Source: Vicinamibacterales bacterium
GTDB lineage: Bacteria > Acidobacteriota > Vicinamibacteria > Vicinamibacterales > UBA2999
Direction: 5' to 3'
Assembly (NCBI GenBank): GCA_041394705.1
Contig: JAWKHS010000009.1
Span: 62,001 to 126,000 of the forward strand
DNA length: 64,000 bases
Below the pieces are notes generated by a model. It saw only the letters and a program-made list of their open reading frames with translations. It did not search any database and was not told the DNA's origin. Position numbers and translations under genes: made by a program. Numbering within the stretch: the first letter of the stretch is position 1; every line of letters begins with the position of its first letter. This document shows positions 8,672 to 17,398 of the stretch, one piece after another.

Positions 8672-9940
8672 TCAGGCCGTGCCGGCGGCGCCGGGGCCGA
8701 GCGGCACGGGCGTGCCAGGCGCCACGGGCGGGGCCGGAGCCGTCACGGCCTCGGCGGTCTCGGCGGGCAGCTCGTCGTACACGTGGGCCTTCGGATGCTC
8801 GAAGTCTGGAGGCGGGAGCCGGAGGACGAGGCCCGGCACGAGCGTGTTCACGAGCGTGAAGACGATGAGCGCGCCGAACAGCGTCGGGTCGAGCCCGAAG
8901 CGGTCCCGCAGGATCTCGGCGATCACGATCGTGAAGACGAGTGTCGGGACGATGGCCGTGCCGATGCGCATGCCCGTGCCCCACGGCTCGCCCAGGACGA
9001 GCGCCCGGTGCGCGGCGACGCGGGCCACGCGCAGCGGCACGACCACGACCAAGAGCCCGCCCGCGATGAGCAGCGCCTCCACCGAGAAGTGCTCGGCCTG
9101 GAGGTGCAGCCCGGACTTGAAGAAGTAGAACGGGATGAAAAACGAGGCGAAGAGCTCCACGCCGGTGAGCAGTTTCTCCGAGCTGAGATCGGGGATCTCC
9201 TGGCGCAGGCGGACGGCCGTCAGGCCGACCACGAAGGCGCCGACCAGGTAGTAGACGCCGAGCTCGCGCGTGACGAACGCACAGAGCAGGGCCACCAGGA
9301 TCAGGAACGTGAACTCCGCGCCCGGTGCGAAGGGCGCGATCACGCGGTCGAAGAGGCGGAAGAGCGGCGGCAGAATCGCGACCAGGGCGGCGAGCGCCGC
9401 CGCCGACCCGGCGAGGCGCCATCCGTCGGCGCTCTGCACGACGACGAACAGGGTGAGCAGCGCCACCAGTTCGGCCGCGATGGCGTTCGACTTCACCCAG
9501 TAGCGCTCCTCCTTCGAAAGGCCGAAGGTGGGCAGCGAATCCAGGATGAAGCCGGTCGAGGGCGTGAAGAGCGCGAGGGCGAAGAGCAGCGCCGCGCGGA
9601 TCTCGAGGCCGAACAGGGCGCGCGCGGCGTACGCCCCGGACCCCAGCAGCAGCAGCTGGACCAGGACGTGCTGCCCCAGCACCCGGCGGCCGCGGGCCAG
9701 GTCGTGGAAGTCCACGTCCAGCCCCGCGAACAGGAACATGGCGACGATGCCGAGCGTCCCCAGGAGCTCGATCGTGGTATCGCCGTGGAAGGCGTGGAAC
9801 CCGATGCCCAGCACGCCGCCGAGCGCGAGCGCCGTGATGGCGCTCGGGAGGCGGAAGCGCTGGAGCGCCCGCGGCACGATGAACAGCCCGACGACGAGCA
9901 GGACGTAGACGAGTTCCGGGGAGAGCGCCAGCGCAGGCAT
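8672..9940 (-). CDS. CPA2-family cation:proton antiporter
   Basis: 422 residues from the ATG at 9940, with about 12 membrane helices. Features are those of monovalent cation:proton antiporter-2 proteins: LLGTLGIVAMFLFAGLDVDF in the helix 2-3 region, LFTPSTGFILDSLPTFGLS, and YYLVGAFVVGLTAVRLR. There is no C-terminal TrkA-N domain; instead a Pro/Ala-rich tail of about 45 residues. It should exchange Na+ or K+ for H+ across the inner membrane. The ATG is ten bases after TAGAGT (9956-9951); an in-frame GTG lies at 9952. It is divergent from the EVE gene across a 79-base gap and 135 bases upstream of the P-type ATPase on the same strand. Confidence 0.9.
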   Translation of the reverse strand: MPALALSPELVYVLLVVGLFIVPRALQRFRLPSAITALALGGVLGIGFHAFHGDTTIELLGTLGIVAMFLFAGLDVDFHDLARGRRVLGQHVLVQLLLLGSGAYAARALFGLEIRAALLFALALFTPSTGFILDSLPTFGLSKEERYWVKSNAIAAELVALLTLFVVVQSADGWRLAGSAAALAALVAILPPLFRLFDRVIAPFAPGAEFTFLILVALLCAFVTRELGVYYLVGAFVVGLTAVRLRQEIPDLSSEKLLTGVELFASFFIPFYFFKSGLHLQAEHFSVEALLIAGGLLVVVVPLRVARVAAHRALVLGEPWGTGMRIGTAIVPTLVFTIVIAEILRDRFGLDPTLFGALIVFTLVNTLVPGLVLRLPPPDFEHPKAHVYDELPAETAEAVTAPAPPVAPGTPVPLGPGAAGTA

Positions 9941-9950
9941 CGGCGCTGAC

Positions 9951-9956
9951 ACTCTA
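9951..9956 (-). promoter_or_regulatory. -10-like TAGAGT of the antiporter gene
   Basis: TAGAGT on the minus strand, ten bases before the ATG at 9940. On the other strand CATACT (10008-10013) lies six bases before the EVE-gene ATG at 10020, so the 79-base gap seems to hold two divergent promoters. Confidence 0.4.
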
Positions 9957-10019
9957 CCGTGTCGGCCGAGGCAGCCGCCAGCGGGACGACCGGCGCGGAC
10001 CCCGGTGCATACTGTGGCA

Positions 10020-10424
10020 ATGCAGTGGCTGGTGAAGGAAGAGCCGACGAACTACAACTTCGCGCAGTTCCGGAAGGACGGCCGGACGGTGTGGTCCGGG
10101 GTCAGGAATCCCGGCGCGCAAAAGCACCTCCGGTCCATGCAGAAGGGTGACCGGGTGTTCTACTACCACACGGGCGACGAGAAGGCGATCGTCGGCACGG
10201 CCCGGGTCGCCGGCGCGCCCTATCCGGATCCGGCCGACACGACGGGGCGGCTGTACGTCGTGGAACTGGTGTGCGACGCGCCGCTGCCGGGTCCGGTCAC
10301 GCTCAAGGCCGTGAAGGCGGACGGGCGGTTCGCGGACTTCGCGCTCACGCGCGTGCCGCGCCTGTCGGTCATGCCGGTGACCGACGCGCAGTGGGCGGCG
10401 CTCGAGGCCATGGCCCGCGGTTGA
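10020..10424 (+). CDS. EVE-domain (PUA-like) protein
   Basis: 134 residues, almost entirely one EVE domain. It opens with the diagnostic MQWLVKEEPTNYNF, then VWSGVRNPGAQKHLRSM, the aromatic-cage segment GDRVFYYHTGDEKAIVG, and a C-terminal LTRVPRLSVMPVTDAQW. EVE domains are PUA-fold modules that bind modified bases in RNA or DNA; the ligand of this subgroup is unproven. The ATG at 10020 is chosen because EVE proteins begin exactly at this motif; an in-frame GTG exists 15 bases earlier. The stop codon overlaps the start of rtcB, so the two are probably translated together. Confidence 0.9.
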   Translation: MQWLVKEEPTNYNFAQFRKDGRTVWSGVRNPGAQKHLRSMQKGDRVFYYHTGDEKAIVGTARVAGAPYPDPADTTGRLYVVELVCDAPLPGPVTLKAVKADGRFADFALTRVPRLSVMPVTDAQWAALEAMARG

Positions 10425-11638
10425 CCATCTTCGGCCGGCACGACGAGAAGACGATCGCCCAGATCCGGGGCGTGGGCCGGCACGCGGTGCGGACGGCGCT
10501 GATGGCCGACGGACATGTGGGCTACGTGATGCCCATCGGCGGCGTGGCCGCCTACGCCAACCAGGTGTCGGTGGTCGGCGTCGGGTTCGACATCGCCTGC
10601 GGCAACGCCGCGATCCTGACCGACGCGCGGCTCGCGGATCTCGGCGCGGATCCCGCGGCCCGGACGGCGAGCCTCGCCCGGCTCGCCGACGACATCCAGC
10701 GGACCATCAGCTTCGGCCTCGGCCGGACGAACCGCGCCGGCGACGCGCCCACCGACGACCCGCTCTTCGACGACGACGCCTGGGACGCGCTTCCCCGGCG
10801 GCACCGCCAGGGCCTGCGGGATCGCGCGCGCGGGCAGCTCGGCACCGTGGGCAGCGGCAACCACTACGTGGACGTCTTCGCCGACGAGACCGACCGCCTG
10901 TGGGTGGGCGTCCACTTCGGCAGCCGCGGCTTCGGCCACGGCGTGGCGTCCGGGTTCCTCGCGCTCGGTCAGGGCGCCGCCTGGGAGGCGCGCGTGCCGG
11001 AGCGCGAGGTGCTGCTGGACCTCGACTCCACGATCGGCGAGGCCTACTGGCAGCTCATGACGCTGGCCGGCCGGTATGCCTACACCGGACGGGAGTGGGT
11101 CGCGCGGAAGGTCGTCGGCCTCCTGGGGGCCCGCGAACTCGACCTGGTGCACAACCATCACAACTTCGCCTGGCGCGAACGGCACGACGGCCGCGAGGTG
11201 ATCGTCGTCCGCAAGGGCGCCACGCCGGCCTTCCCGGGCCAGCGCGGATTCGTGGGCGGCTCGATGGGCGACGACTCCGTGATCCTGCGCGGCGCGACCG
11301 CGACGCCGGGGTCCGGCACCGCCGAGGCGCAGCGGCGTGCGCTCTGCTCCACCGTCCACGGCGCCGGACGCGTCATGTCGCGCACCCAGGCCGCCGGCAA
11401 GCGGTTCGGCCGCGACAAGGGGCGCGGCGGCGCCGTCACGCCCGACATGCAGCGCGCGTGGCTCCGCGAGAAGGGCGTCATCCTGCGCGGCGGCGGCCTG
11501 GACGAGAGCCCCCACGTCTACCGCCGGCTGCCCGACGTGCTCGCGGCCCAGGGCGGGACCATCGAGATCGAGCACACGCTGCGCCCGCTGGTGGTGGTGA
11601 TGGCGGGAGCGGACGAGGTCGACCCGTACAGGGACTAG
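10421..11638 (+). CDS. rtcB: RtcB family RNA ligase
   Basis: About 405 residues. RtcB joins RNA 2',3'-cyclic phosphate or 3'-phosphate ends to 5'-OH ends using GTP and Mn2+. Signature segments are present: GVGFDIACGN (metal-binding Asp57 and Cys60), GTVGSGNHYVDVF (His148), HFGSRGFGH, HNHHNFAWRE (244-253) and STVHGAGRVMSRTQA. The His of HGAGR (313) corresponds to the guanylylated histidine of studied RtcB proteins. The likely start is a TTG overlapping the EVE stop (TTGA); a GTG at 10391 would add ten residues. No archease or RtcR gene is adjacent. The overlap with an EVE-domain gene suggests a joint RNA role. Confidence 0.9.
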   Translation: MTIFGRHDEKTIAQIRGVGRHAVRTALMADGHVGYVMPIGGVAAYANQVSVVGVGFDIACGNAAILTDARLADLGADPAARTASLARLADDIQRTISFGLGRTNRAGDAPTDDPLFDDDAWDALPRRHRQGLRDRARGQLGTVGSGNHYVDVFADETDRLWVGVHFGSRGFGHGVASGFLALGQGAAWEARVPEREVLLDLDSTIGEAYWQLMTLAGRYAYTGREWVARKVVGLLGARELDLVHNHHNFAWRERHDGREVIVVRKGATPAFPGQRGFVGGSMGDDSVILRGATATPGSGTAEAQRRALCSTVHGAGRVMSRTQAAGKRFGRDKGRGGAVTPDMQRAWLREKGVILRGGGLDESPHVYRRLPDVLAAQGGTIEIEHTLRPLVVVMAGADEVDPYRD

Positions 11639-11680
11639 GGGGCTCGGGGCCCGGGCCCGGGGCTCGGGGCTCGGGCTGAG
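11639..11680. repeat. Short degenerate GGCTCGGG repeats
   Basis: GGCTCGGG occurs at 11641, 11661 and 11668 in a 40-base G/C-only tract directly after the rtcB stop, with CCCGGGCCCGGGG between copies. Similar simple repeats follow the Oar-like receptor gene. It may form a hairpin that ends transcription, but no T-run follows. Confidence 0.5.
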
Positions 11681-11709
11681 GCTGGGCCGAGAAGACACGG
11701 GAGCATGGC

Positions 11710-12678
11710 ATGCGCACGCGGACGTTCGGGAGATCGGGCTGGCAAGTCGGCGAGGTGGGCTACGGGATGTGGGGCATGGGGGGCTGGTCGGGCTCCGACG
11801 ACGCCGAGTCCCTGGCCTCGCTCCACCGCGCGGTGGAGCTCGGCTGCACGTTCTTCGACACGGCATACGCCTACGGGCTCGGGCACAGCGAGAAACTCCT
11901 GGGCGAGGTGGTACGGGCGCACCCCGACCGCGGCCTCGTCGTCGCCACGAAGGTGCCGCCGAAGAACCGCAGGTGGCCCGGACGGGCGGAGGATCCTGTG
12001 GCGGACACGTTCCCGCCGGACCACATCCGCGAGTACGCGGCCAGGAGCCTCGCCAACCTCGGCGTGGAGCGGCTCGACCTCCTGCAGCTCCACGTATGGG
12101 ACGACGCCTGGGCCGGTGACGACGGGTGGAAGCGGGCGGCCGAGTATCTGAAGCGCTCGGGGACCATCGGGGCCTTCGGCATCAGCGTGAACCGCTGGCA
12201 GCCGGAGAACGTGCTCGCCGCGCTGGCGACGGGCCTGGTGGACGCCGTGCAGGTGGTCTACAACGTCTTCGACCAGGCGCCCGAGGACCGGCTCTTCCCC
12301 GCCTGCCGGGCGGGAGGCGTCGCCGTCATCGCGCGGGTGCCACTCGACGAGGGGTCGCTCACCGGCGCCCTCACGCCCGACACACGGTTCCCCGACGGCG
12401 ACTGGCGCGGGACGTACTTCTCGGCCGAGAACCTGGCCGCGACCCTGCCCCGCATCGAGCGGCTCCGCCCGCTGGTGCCCGAGGGCGGCACCCTGCCGGA
12501 CCTGGCGCTTCGCTTCATCCTGTCGAGCCCGGACGTGGCCACCGTGATTCCCGGGATGCGCAAGACGCGCCACGTGGAGGCCAACATGGCCGCCAGCGAC
12601 CGGGGCCCGCTGCCGGAGGCGCTGGTGACATCGCTCCGCGCCTTCCGCTGGGATCGCACGCTGGACCGCGTGCCCTGA
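11710..12678 (+). CDS. Aldo/keto reductase
   Basis: 322 residues with an AKR TIM barrel. The catalytic tetrad can be read: Asp and Tyr in FFDTAYAYGLGHSEKLLG, Lys in VVATKVPPK and His in LDLLQLHVWDD. The NADPH-binding C-terminal segment is TVIPGMRKTRHVEANM. No signal peptide, so it is cytoplasmic. Substrate unknown; it belongs to the broad group of general stress and oxidoreductase proteins. It lies 71 bases after rtcB, separated by the GGCTCGGG repeat tract, and converges on the CNNM gene 16 bases away. Confidence 0.88.
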   Translation: MRTRTFGRSGWQVGEVGYGMWGMGGWSGSDDAESLASLHRAVELGCTFFDTAYAYGLGHSEKLLGEVVRAHPDRGLVVATKVPPKNRRWPGRAEDPVADTFPPDHIREYAARSLANLGVERLDLLQLHVWDDAWAGDDGWKRAAEYLKRSGTIGAFGISVNRWQPENVLAALATGLVDAVQVVYNVFDQAPEDRLFPACRAGGVAVIARVPLDEGSLTGALTPDTRFPDGDWRGTYFSAENLAATLPRIERLRPLVPEGGTLPDLALRFILSSPDVATVIPGMRKTRHVEANMAASDRGPLPEALVTSLRAFRWDRTLDRVP

Positions 12679-12694
12679 CGCCGCCGCGGCGGGA

Positions 12695-14032
12695 TCAGTC
12701 GCTGACGTCGCCCGGGCCGGCGGGTGAGGACGGGGGCGCCGCCACGCGCGACACGAGCACCTTGTCGATGCGGCGGCCGTCCATGTCCATCACCTCGAAG
12801 CGCATGCCGCCCCACTCGAAGGCGTCGGCGGTGCGCGGAATGCGGCCGAGGCGCGTCATGACGAAGCCGCCGAGGGTGTGGTACGCGCCCATCTCGTCCT
12901 CGGGCAGGTCGCCCATGCCGATCTCGTTGGCGACCTCGGAGATCGGCAGCGCGCCCTCGACGAGCCAGCTCCCGTCCGCCCGCACCGTGATGGGGCGATC
13001 GGCGCCCGCGTCGGTGGGCAGGCTGCCCACGAAGGCCTCGAGCACGTCGGTGACCGTGACCAGCCCCTCGACCGCGCCGAACTCGTCGAGCACGATGGCC
13101 AGGTGGCGATGCGAGGCCTTGAGCGCCTCGAGCAGCGGGAAGACCCCCATCGAGTCGGGCACGAACAGGGGATCGCGCACGAGGCTCTTGAGCGTGATCG
13201 GCGCGTTCTTCATCGCGACCGACAGCAGGTCGGCCGCGCGCACCGTGCCGAGCACGTTGTCGAGGGAGCCGTGGCACACGACGAACTGGCCGTGCGCGTG
13301 GCCGCTCAGGAACCCGCGCAGCTCCTCGCCGGTCGAGTCCACGTCCACCCACTCGATGTCGAGCCGGGGCGTCATGATGGCGCCGACGCGCTGGTCGCCC
13401 ACGCGGAAGACGCGCTGCACCAGCGTCTCCTCGTTCTCCTCGAGCGCGCCGCTCTCGGCGCCCTGGCTGATGACGGCGCGAATCTCGTCCTCGGTGAGGT
13501 GCGGCTCGACCTCGCCCTTGATCCCGAAGACGCGCAGCACGATGTTGGTGGATCCCGTGAGCAGGGCCACGACCGGACCGCCGAGCCGGGCCAGCCACTG
13601 CATGGGCGTGGCGACCCAGGACGCGATCGTCTCGGGGTGGTTCAGGCCGATCCGCTTCGGGACCAGCTCGCCGATGATGAGCGACAGATACGTGATGACG
13701 GCCACGACGAGCCCGAACGACAGGGCCTCGGCGTAGGGCGCCAGCACCGGCACCTGCGCCACCCACGCCTGGACGGGCTCGGCGATGGTGGCGCCGCCGT
13801 ACGCGCCGGCCAGCACGCCCACGAGCGAGATCCCGACCTGGACCGTGGACAGGAACTGGGTCGGCGCGTTCGCCAGGGCCAGCGCGGCAGCCGCCCGCCG
13901 GTCGCCGTCGTCGGCCCGCTGCTGCAGCCGGACCTTCCGGGCGGCCACGATCGAGATCTCCGACATCGCGAACACGCCGTTGGCCACGAGCAGCAACAGC
14001 ACGACGACGATTTCGGTCCCGACGCCCGGCAT
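12695..14032 (-). CDS. CNNM-domain/CBS-domain transporter-like protein (hemolysin C family)
   Basis: 445 residues. Domain order: CNNM/DUF21 membrane domain (about 1-190, starting MPGVGTEIVVVLLLLVANGV), a CBS pair (about 200-330, including AIMTPRLDIEWVDVD and VVCHGSLDNVLGTV) and a C-terminal CorC_HlyC domain (about 345-440). Relatives include YfjD/YoaE-type proteins and eukaryotic CNNM Mg2+ transporters, so a role in divalent-cation export is likely. The name hemolysin is historical. The ATG at 14032 starts the first membrane helix and lies nine bases after TACAAT. The gene is divergent from the S9 peptidase gene across 68 bases. Confidence 0.88.
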   Translation of the reverse strand: MPGVGTEIVVVLLLLVANGVFAMSEISIVAARKVRLQQRADDGDRRAAAALALANAPTQFLSTVQVGISLVGVLAGAYGGATIAEPVQAWVAQVPVLAPYAEALSFGLVVAVITYLSLIIGELVPKRIGLNHPETIASWVATPMQWLARLGGPVVALLTGSTNIVLRVFGIKGEVEPHLTEDEIRAVISQGAESGALEENEETLVQRVFRVGDQRVGAIMTPRLDIEWVDVDSTGEELRGFLSGHAHGQFVVCHGSLDNVLGTVRAADLLSVAMKNAPITLKSLVRDPLFVPDSMGVFPLLEALKASHRHLAIVLDEFGAVEGLVTVTDVLEAFVGSLPTDAGADRPITVRADGSWLVEGALPISEVANEIGMGDLPEDEMGAYHTLGGFVMTRLGRIPRTADAFEWGGMRFEVMDMDGRRIDKVLVSRVAAPPSSPAGPGDVSD

Positions 14033-14041
14033 TGGGCGTTG

Positions 14042-14047
14042 ATTGTA
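14042..14047 (-). promoter_or_regulatory. -10-like TACAAT of the CNNM gene
   Basis: TACAAT on the minus strand, nine bases before the ATG at 14032. No Shine-Dalgarno is seen. Confidence 0.4.
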
Positions 14048-14088
14048 GGCCAGGGGCCGGGGCGGCCGCTCCCCCGGCGCCCCGGACA

Positions 14089-14094
14089 TATACT
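14089..14094 (+). promoter_or_regulatory. -10-like TATACT of the S9 peptidase gene
   Basis: TATACT, five of six matches to the -10 consensus, six bases before the ATG at 14101, with only CCGCGC between. This is a strong leaderless candidate. Confidence 0.5.
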
Positions 14095-14100
14095 CCGCGC

Positions 14101-16110
14101 ATGTCCGTCGCCACTCGCTGCACCGTCACCGCGGGCCTGCTCGCCCTCACGGTCGCCCTCGGCGCCCAGGCGCCCTCGGGCTGGGCGCCCCGCGATCTGT
14201 ACGAGCTCCAGGCGATCGGCGACGTCGAGGTGTCTCCCTCCGGCACGCACCTCGCCTACACGGTCGTGAGTACGGCCGAGCCGGGCCGCCCGCGCGCCCG
14301 CCTCGTCGTCCGCGCCCTGGCAACGGGCGCGACCCATGACCTGCCGCAGGGTTCCTCAGGGCCACAGTGGTCGCCCGACGGGCGGCGCCTCGCCTACCTC
14401 GGCCAGACCGAGGACGGCTACGGCCTGGTCGTCAGCGAAGCCGACGGCAGCGGCGCGCGGCTCGTCGCCGAGGTGCAGGGCACCAACCATCCGCTGCCCT
14501 CTGCCGGCGCGAGCGTCGCCTGGGCGCCCGACGGGAGGCGCATCGCCTTCGTCTCCGCCACGGCGGGCCCCGAGGACGCCGGGGCCAGCGGCGATCCGAT
14601 GGTGCTCACCCGCTACCTCTACAAGCCCACCGCCGGCGAGGGCCTGACCCGCTTCAACGACAACCGCCGCACGCACGTCTTCGTGGCCGACATCGGCACG
14701 CGCCAGGTCACGCAGCTCACAGGCGGCGCGACCTACGAGCACTCGATCGACTGGGCGCCGGCCGGCGACCTGATCACGTTCGTCTCGAACCGCGAGCCCG
14801 ACGCCGACCGGGTGTTCAACTACGACATCCTCACCGTGTCGGCGGCGAGCCGCGAGGTGCGCCACCTGACGACGACGAAGGCCGCCGAGTACTCGCCCGT
14901 CTGGTCGCCGGACGGCTCGAGGCTCGCCTTCCTCGGCACGCGCCGCGATCTCACGTCGTCGGAGACGACGATGGAGGACACGCACGTGTGGGTGATGAAC
15001 GCCGACGGCACGGGGCGGCTGGAGATCGGCGCCGCGATCGACAACCGCCAGGGGGCGCCGCAATGGTCGGCTGACGGACGGCACGTGTACTTCACCGTGC
15101 AGGAGCGCGGCTACGTTCACCTGACGCGGCTGCCGGCGGCGGGCGGCACTCCGGAGGTCGTGGTCGGCGATCGGGGTGCCGTAGGCGCGTGGTCCCTCGG
15201 CGGCACCACGCTGGCCTACGGCCTGGCGACACCGTCGGGCCCGGCGGACCTGTATACGAAGTCCGGCGATCGCGCTCCGGAGCGGCAGACGACCCTGAAC
15301 GCGGCCCTCCTGGCGACGCGCGCGACCAGCGCCGTCGAGGCCTTCACCTTCCCCAGCACCGACGGCACCGAGATCCAGGCGTTCCTCACGATGCCCGCGG
15401 GCCGGACGTCCGGCTCGACCCATCCGCTGGTCGTGATGATCCACGGCGGTCCGCACGGCCAGCAGGGGCCGGTCTTCACTCACAAGGCGCAGGTCTACGC
15501 CGCACAGGGCTGGGCGGCGCTGATGGTGAACTACCGGGGCTCCACCGGCTACGGCCAGGCGCTGGCCGACAAGATCTTCGGCGATCAGAACGGCGGCGAA
15601 GCCAGGGACGTCCTCGCCGGCGTGGACGCGGCGCTCGCGCGCTACCCGTGGCTCGACGCCACCCGCCTCGGCATCGAGGGCACGAGCTACGGCGGCCAGC
15701 TGACCAACTGGATCATCACCGAGACGACCCGCTTCAAGGCGGCCATCCCGACGGCTGGCATCGCGAACCTCGTGAGCTTCAACTACATGGCCTACTACCA
15801 CGACTACCTCGCCGTGGAGTTCGGCCGCTATCCGCACGAGGGCGGGCTGATGGACCTGCTCTGGCAGCGCTCGCCGATCCGGCAGATCCAGAAGGCGGAG
15901 ACGCCCACGCTCATCATCCACGGCGAGAACGACAACGACGTGCCGATTGCCGAAGCTGAGCAGCTGTACATCGCCCTCCAGGACGTCGGCGTGCCCACGA
16001 CGTTCCTCCGCTATCCGCGCGAGGGCCACGGGCTGCGCGAGTCGGCCCATGTCGTGGACGCGCTGGAGCGCAGCCTCGCGTGGTACCGCCGCTATTTCGC
16101 CGGACGGTAG
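14101..16110 (+). CDS. Secreted S9 family prolyl oligopeptidase-like peptidase
   Basis: 669 residues. Signal peptide about 1-23. Residues about 30-400 form a TolB/DPP-IV-like beta-propeller with repeats such as QWSPDGRRLAYL and VWSPDGSRLAFLG. The C-terminal alpha/beta-hydrolase domain holds the triad: Ser529 in GTSYGG, Asp611 in HGENDNDVP and His643 in REGHGL. This is the S9C acylaminoacyl-peptidase/dipeptidyl-peptidase type, acting on small peptides in the periplasm. The ATG at 14101 begins the signal peptide and lies six bases after TATACT. The rhomboid gene follows 44 bases downstream with its own -10-like element. Confidence 0.92.
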   Translation: MSVATRCTVTAGLLALTVALGAQAPSGWAPRDLYELQAIGDVEVSPSGTHLAYTVVSTAEPGRPRARLVVRALATGATHDLPQGSSGPQWSPDGRRLAYLGQTEDGYGLVVSEADGSGARLVAEVQGTNHPLPSAGASVAWAPDGRRIAFVSATAGPEDAGASGDPMVLTRYLYKPTAGEGLTRFNDNRRTHVFVADIGTRQVTQLTGGATYEHSIDWAPAGDLITFVSNREPDADRVFNYDILTVSAASREVRHLTTTKAAEYSPVWSPDGSRLAFLGTRRDLTSSETTMEDTHVWVMNADGTGRLEIGAAIDNRQGAPQWSADGRHVYFTVQERGYVHLTRLPAAGGTPEVVVGDRGAVGAWSLGGTTLAYGLATPSGPADLYTKSGDRAPERQTTLNAALLATRATSAVEAFTFPSTDGTEIQAFLTMPAGRTSGSTHPLVVMIHGGPHGQQGPVFTHKAQVYAAQGWAALMVNYRGSTGYGQALADKIFGDQNGGEARDVLAGVDAALARYPWLDATRLGIEGTSYGGQLTNWIITETTRFKAAIPTAGIANLVSFNYMAYYHDYLAVEFGRYPHEGGLMDLLWQRSPIRQIQKAETPTLIIHGENDNDVPIAEAEQLYIALQDVGVPTTFLRYPREGHGLRESAHVVDALERSLAWYRRYFAGR

Positions 16111-16142
16111 CGCCATCCGGCGTCGCCGGCCCGGGGCCCGAG

Positions 16143-16148
16143 TAAAGT
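16143..16148 (+). promoter_or_regulatory. -10-like TAAAGT before the rhomboid gene
   Basis: TAAAGT lies six bases before the GTG at 16155. The spacer AGGAGC is also Shine-Dalgarno-like, so either a leaderless or a normal start is possible. Confidence 0.35.
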
Positions 16149-16154
16149 AGGAGC

Positions 16155-16997
16155 GTGTTCAAGCGCCAGACCGAGGGCTCGGTCATCTGCACGTCGTGCG
16201 GCACGCTGGTCGGCGTCAACGACCCCGTCTGCTACAACTGCAACCGCCGCAATCCCGGGCTGTGGGGATACGCGCCGGCCTTCCGGCGCCTCGGCCAGGA
16301 TCTGGGATTCGTGCCGCTCGTGCTCGGCGGCACCATCACGCTCTACGCGCTGTCGCTGCTCCTGTCGGGCGCCGCCATCCAGCCGATGCTCTCGCCGAGC
16401 ACGGCCGTCCTGGTGTTGCTGGGATCCAGCGGGGCCGTGCCCGTCTTCGAGCTCGGGCGCTGGTGGACGGTGCTCACGGCGGGCTGGCTGCACGCCGGCA
16501 TCCTCCACATCTTCTTCAACGCCATGTGGATCCGTCAGCTCGGGCCGACGGTCGCCGAACTCTACGGCCCCGGGCGGATGGTGATCATCTATACGCTGGC
16601 GGGCGTGGTGGGCTTCACGTTCAGCTCGGTGGCCGGCCACTACGTGCCGTTCCTCGGTCGCCTCGGCGGCGCGCAGTTGTCGGTGGGCGCCTCGGCGCCG
16701 ATTTTCGGACTGCTGGGCGCACTCGTGTACTACGGGCGCCGGACCGGGAGCCGCCACGTCGGCGAGGCGGGCTTCCAGTACGCGCTGCTGCTGGGGGTGT
16801 TCGGGCTCTTCTTCGCCGGGGTGGACAACCAGGCCCACCTCGGGGGCTTCATCGGTGGATATCTCGCCGGCCTCCTGCTGGACCCGCTGAAGCCGGAGCG
16901 GATCGACCACCTGGTGGCCGGGGCCGCCTGCCTGCTGGTGACCGTGATCGCCCTCATCGCCTCGGTGGTGACAGCGCTGCCGTACTTGATGCGCTGA
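16155..16997 (+). CDS. Rhomboid family intramembrane protein with N-terminal zinc ribbon
   Basis: 280 residues from a GTG. The first 30 residues carry two CxxC pairs (CTSCG and CYNCN) as a zinc ribbon. Six membrane helices follow. Rhomboid features: HAGILHIFFNAMWI, the catalytic serine segment VGASAPIFGLLGA, and the catalytic histidine in AHLGGFIGGYLAG. The residue after the serine is Ala rather than the usual Gly of GxSG, but Ser and His are both kept, so proteolysis remains plausible. It probably cleaves membrane-protein segments in the inner membrane. The zinc-ribbon fusion is common in this protein group. Confidence 0.88.
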   Translation: MFKRQTEGSVICTSCGTLVGVNDPVCYNCNRRNPGLWGYAPAFRRLGQDLGFVPLVLGGTITLYALSLLLSGAAIQPMLSPSTAVLVLLGSSGAVPVFELGRWWTVLTAGWLHAGILHIFFNAMWIRQLGPTVAELYGPGRMVIIYTLAGVVGFTFSSVAGHYVPFLGRLGGAQLSVGASAPIFGLLGALVYYGRRTGSRHVGEAGFQYALLLGVFGLFFAGVDNQAHLGGFIGGYLAGLLLDPLKPERIDHLVAGAACLLVTVIALIASVVTALPYLMR

Positions 16998-17398
16998 AAG
17001 GCGCTTCGAGTTCTTGAATCCGCCACGCCCAAAAAGCCGAAGGGCGCCGGTCTGAACCGACCGTGGGCGTCCGGCTCGCTGGAGTGGCGGGTCCGATCGG
17101 TTGAAGGCGGCGGCCGGCCGGCGGCCGCCCACCCGTCTCCGCCCCCGCAATTCCTGGGATTTCCCAGGGGGCGAGAGCCGTTCGTCCCTCGGACGGCGGC
17201 GCCGGTCACACGTCTGTCAGCTGTGAAAGTCCCTCCCGCGCCAGACGCCCTGCACGAAAAAACTGGGCATCGAGCTTGCTGGGGAAGGGCCGGGAGACGA
17301 CGCCGAACGGGACACCGGCTGGCAACGTCTCTTCGTATTCGGGACGGGCGCGATCGTCCGGCCCTATTTGCAAGACGACCCCACAGGAGGCTATTTCA
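16998..17398. other. 401-base leader region of the Oar-like receptor
   Basis: No gene is visible. It holds a perfect inverted repeat, CCTGGGA-TT-TCCCAGG, at 17153-17168, a run of CGGCCGGCCGGCGGCCG at about 17111-17127, and a short A-run (GAAAAAACTGGG) near 17258. The downstream part is less GC-rich and probably contains the promoter and a long 5' leader for the receptor gene, but no consensus -35/-10 pair stands out. An sRNA cannot be excluded. Confidence 0.4.
17153..17168. promoter_or_regulatory. 16-bp palindrome upstream of the receptor gene
   Basis: Seven-base perfect arms CCTGGGA/TCCCAGG with a two-base centre. The short centre is typical of a protein-binding operator rather than a hairpin. 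It lies 230 bases before the receptor start; the regulator is unknown. Confidence 0.35.

Noticed and set aside
9950..9952. GTG start for the antiporter 12 bases upstream of the chosen ATG
   Set aside because: The GTG falls within the TAGAGT -10 element and the ATG at 9940 starts the first hydrophobic helix just as well.
10391..10420. GTG start for rtcB 30 bases upstream
   Set aside because: It would add GGARGHGPR, which does not match the family; the TTG overlapping the EVE stop gives the usual N-terminus. It cannot be fully excluded.
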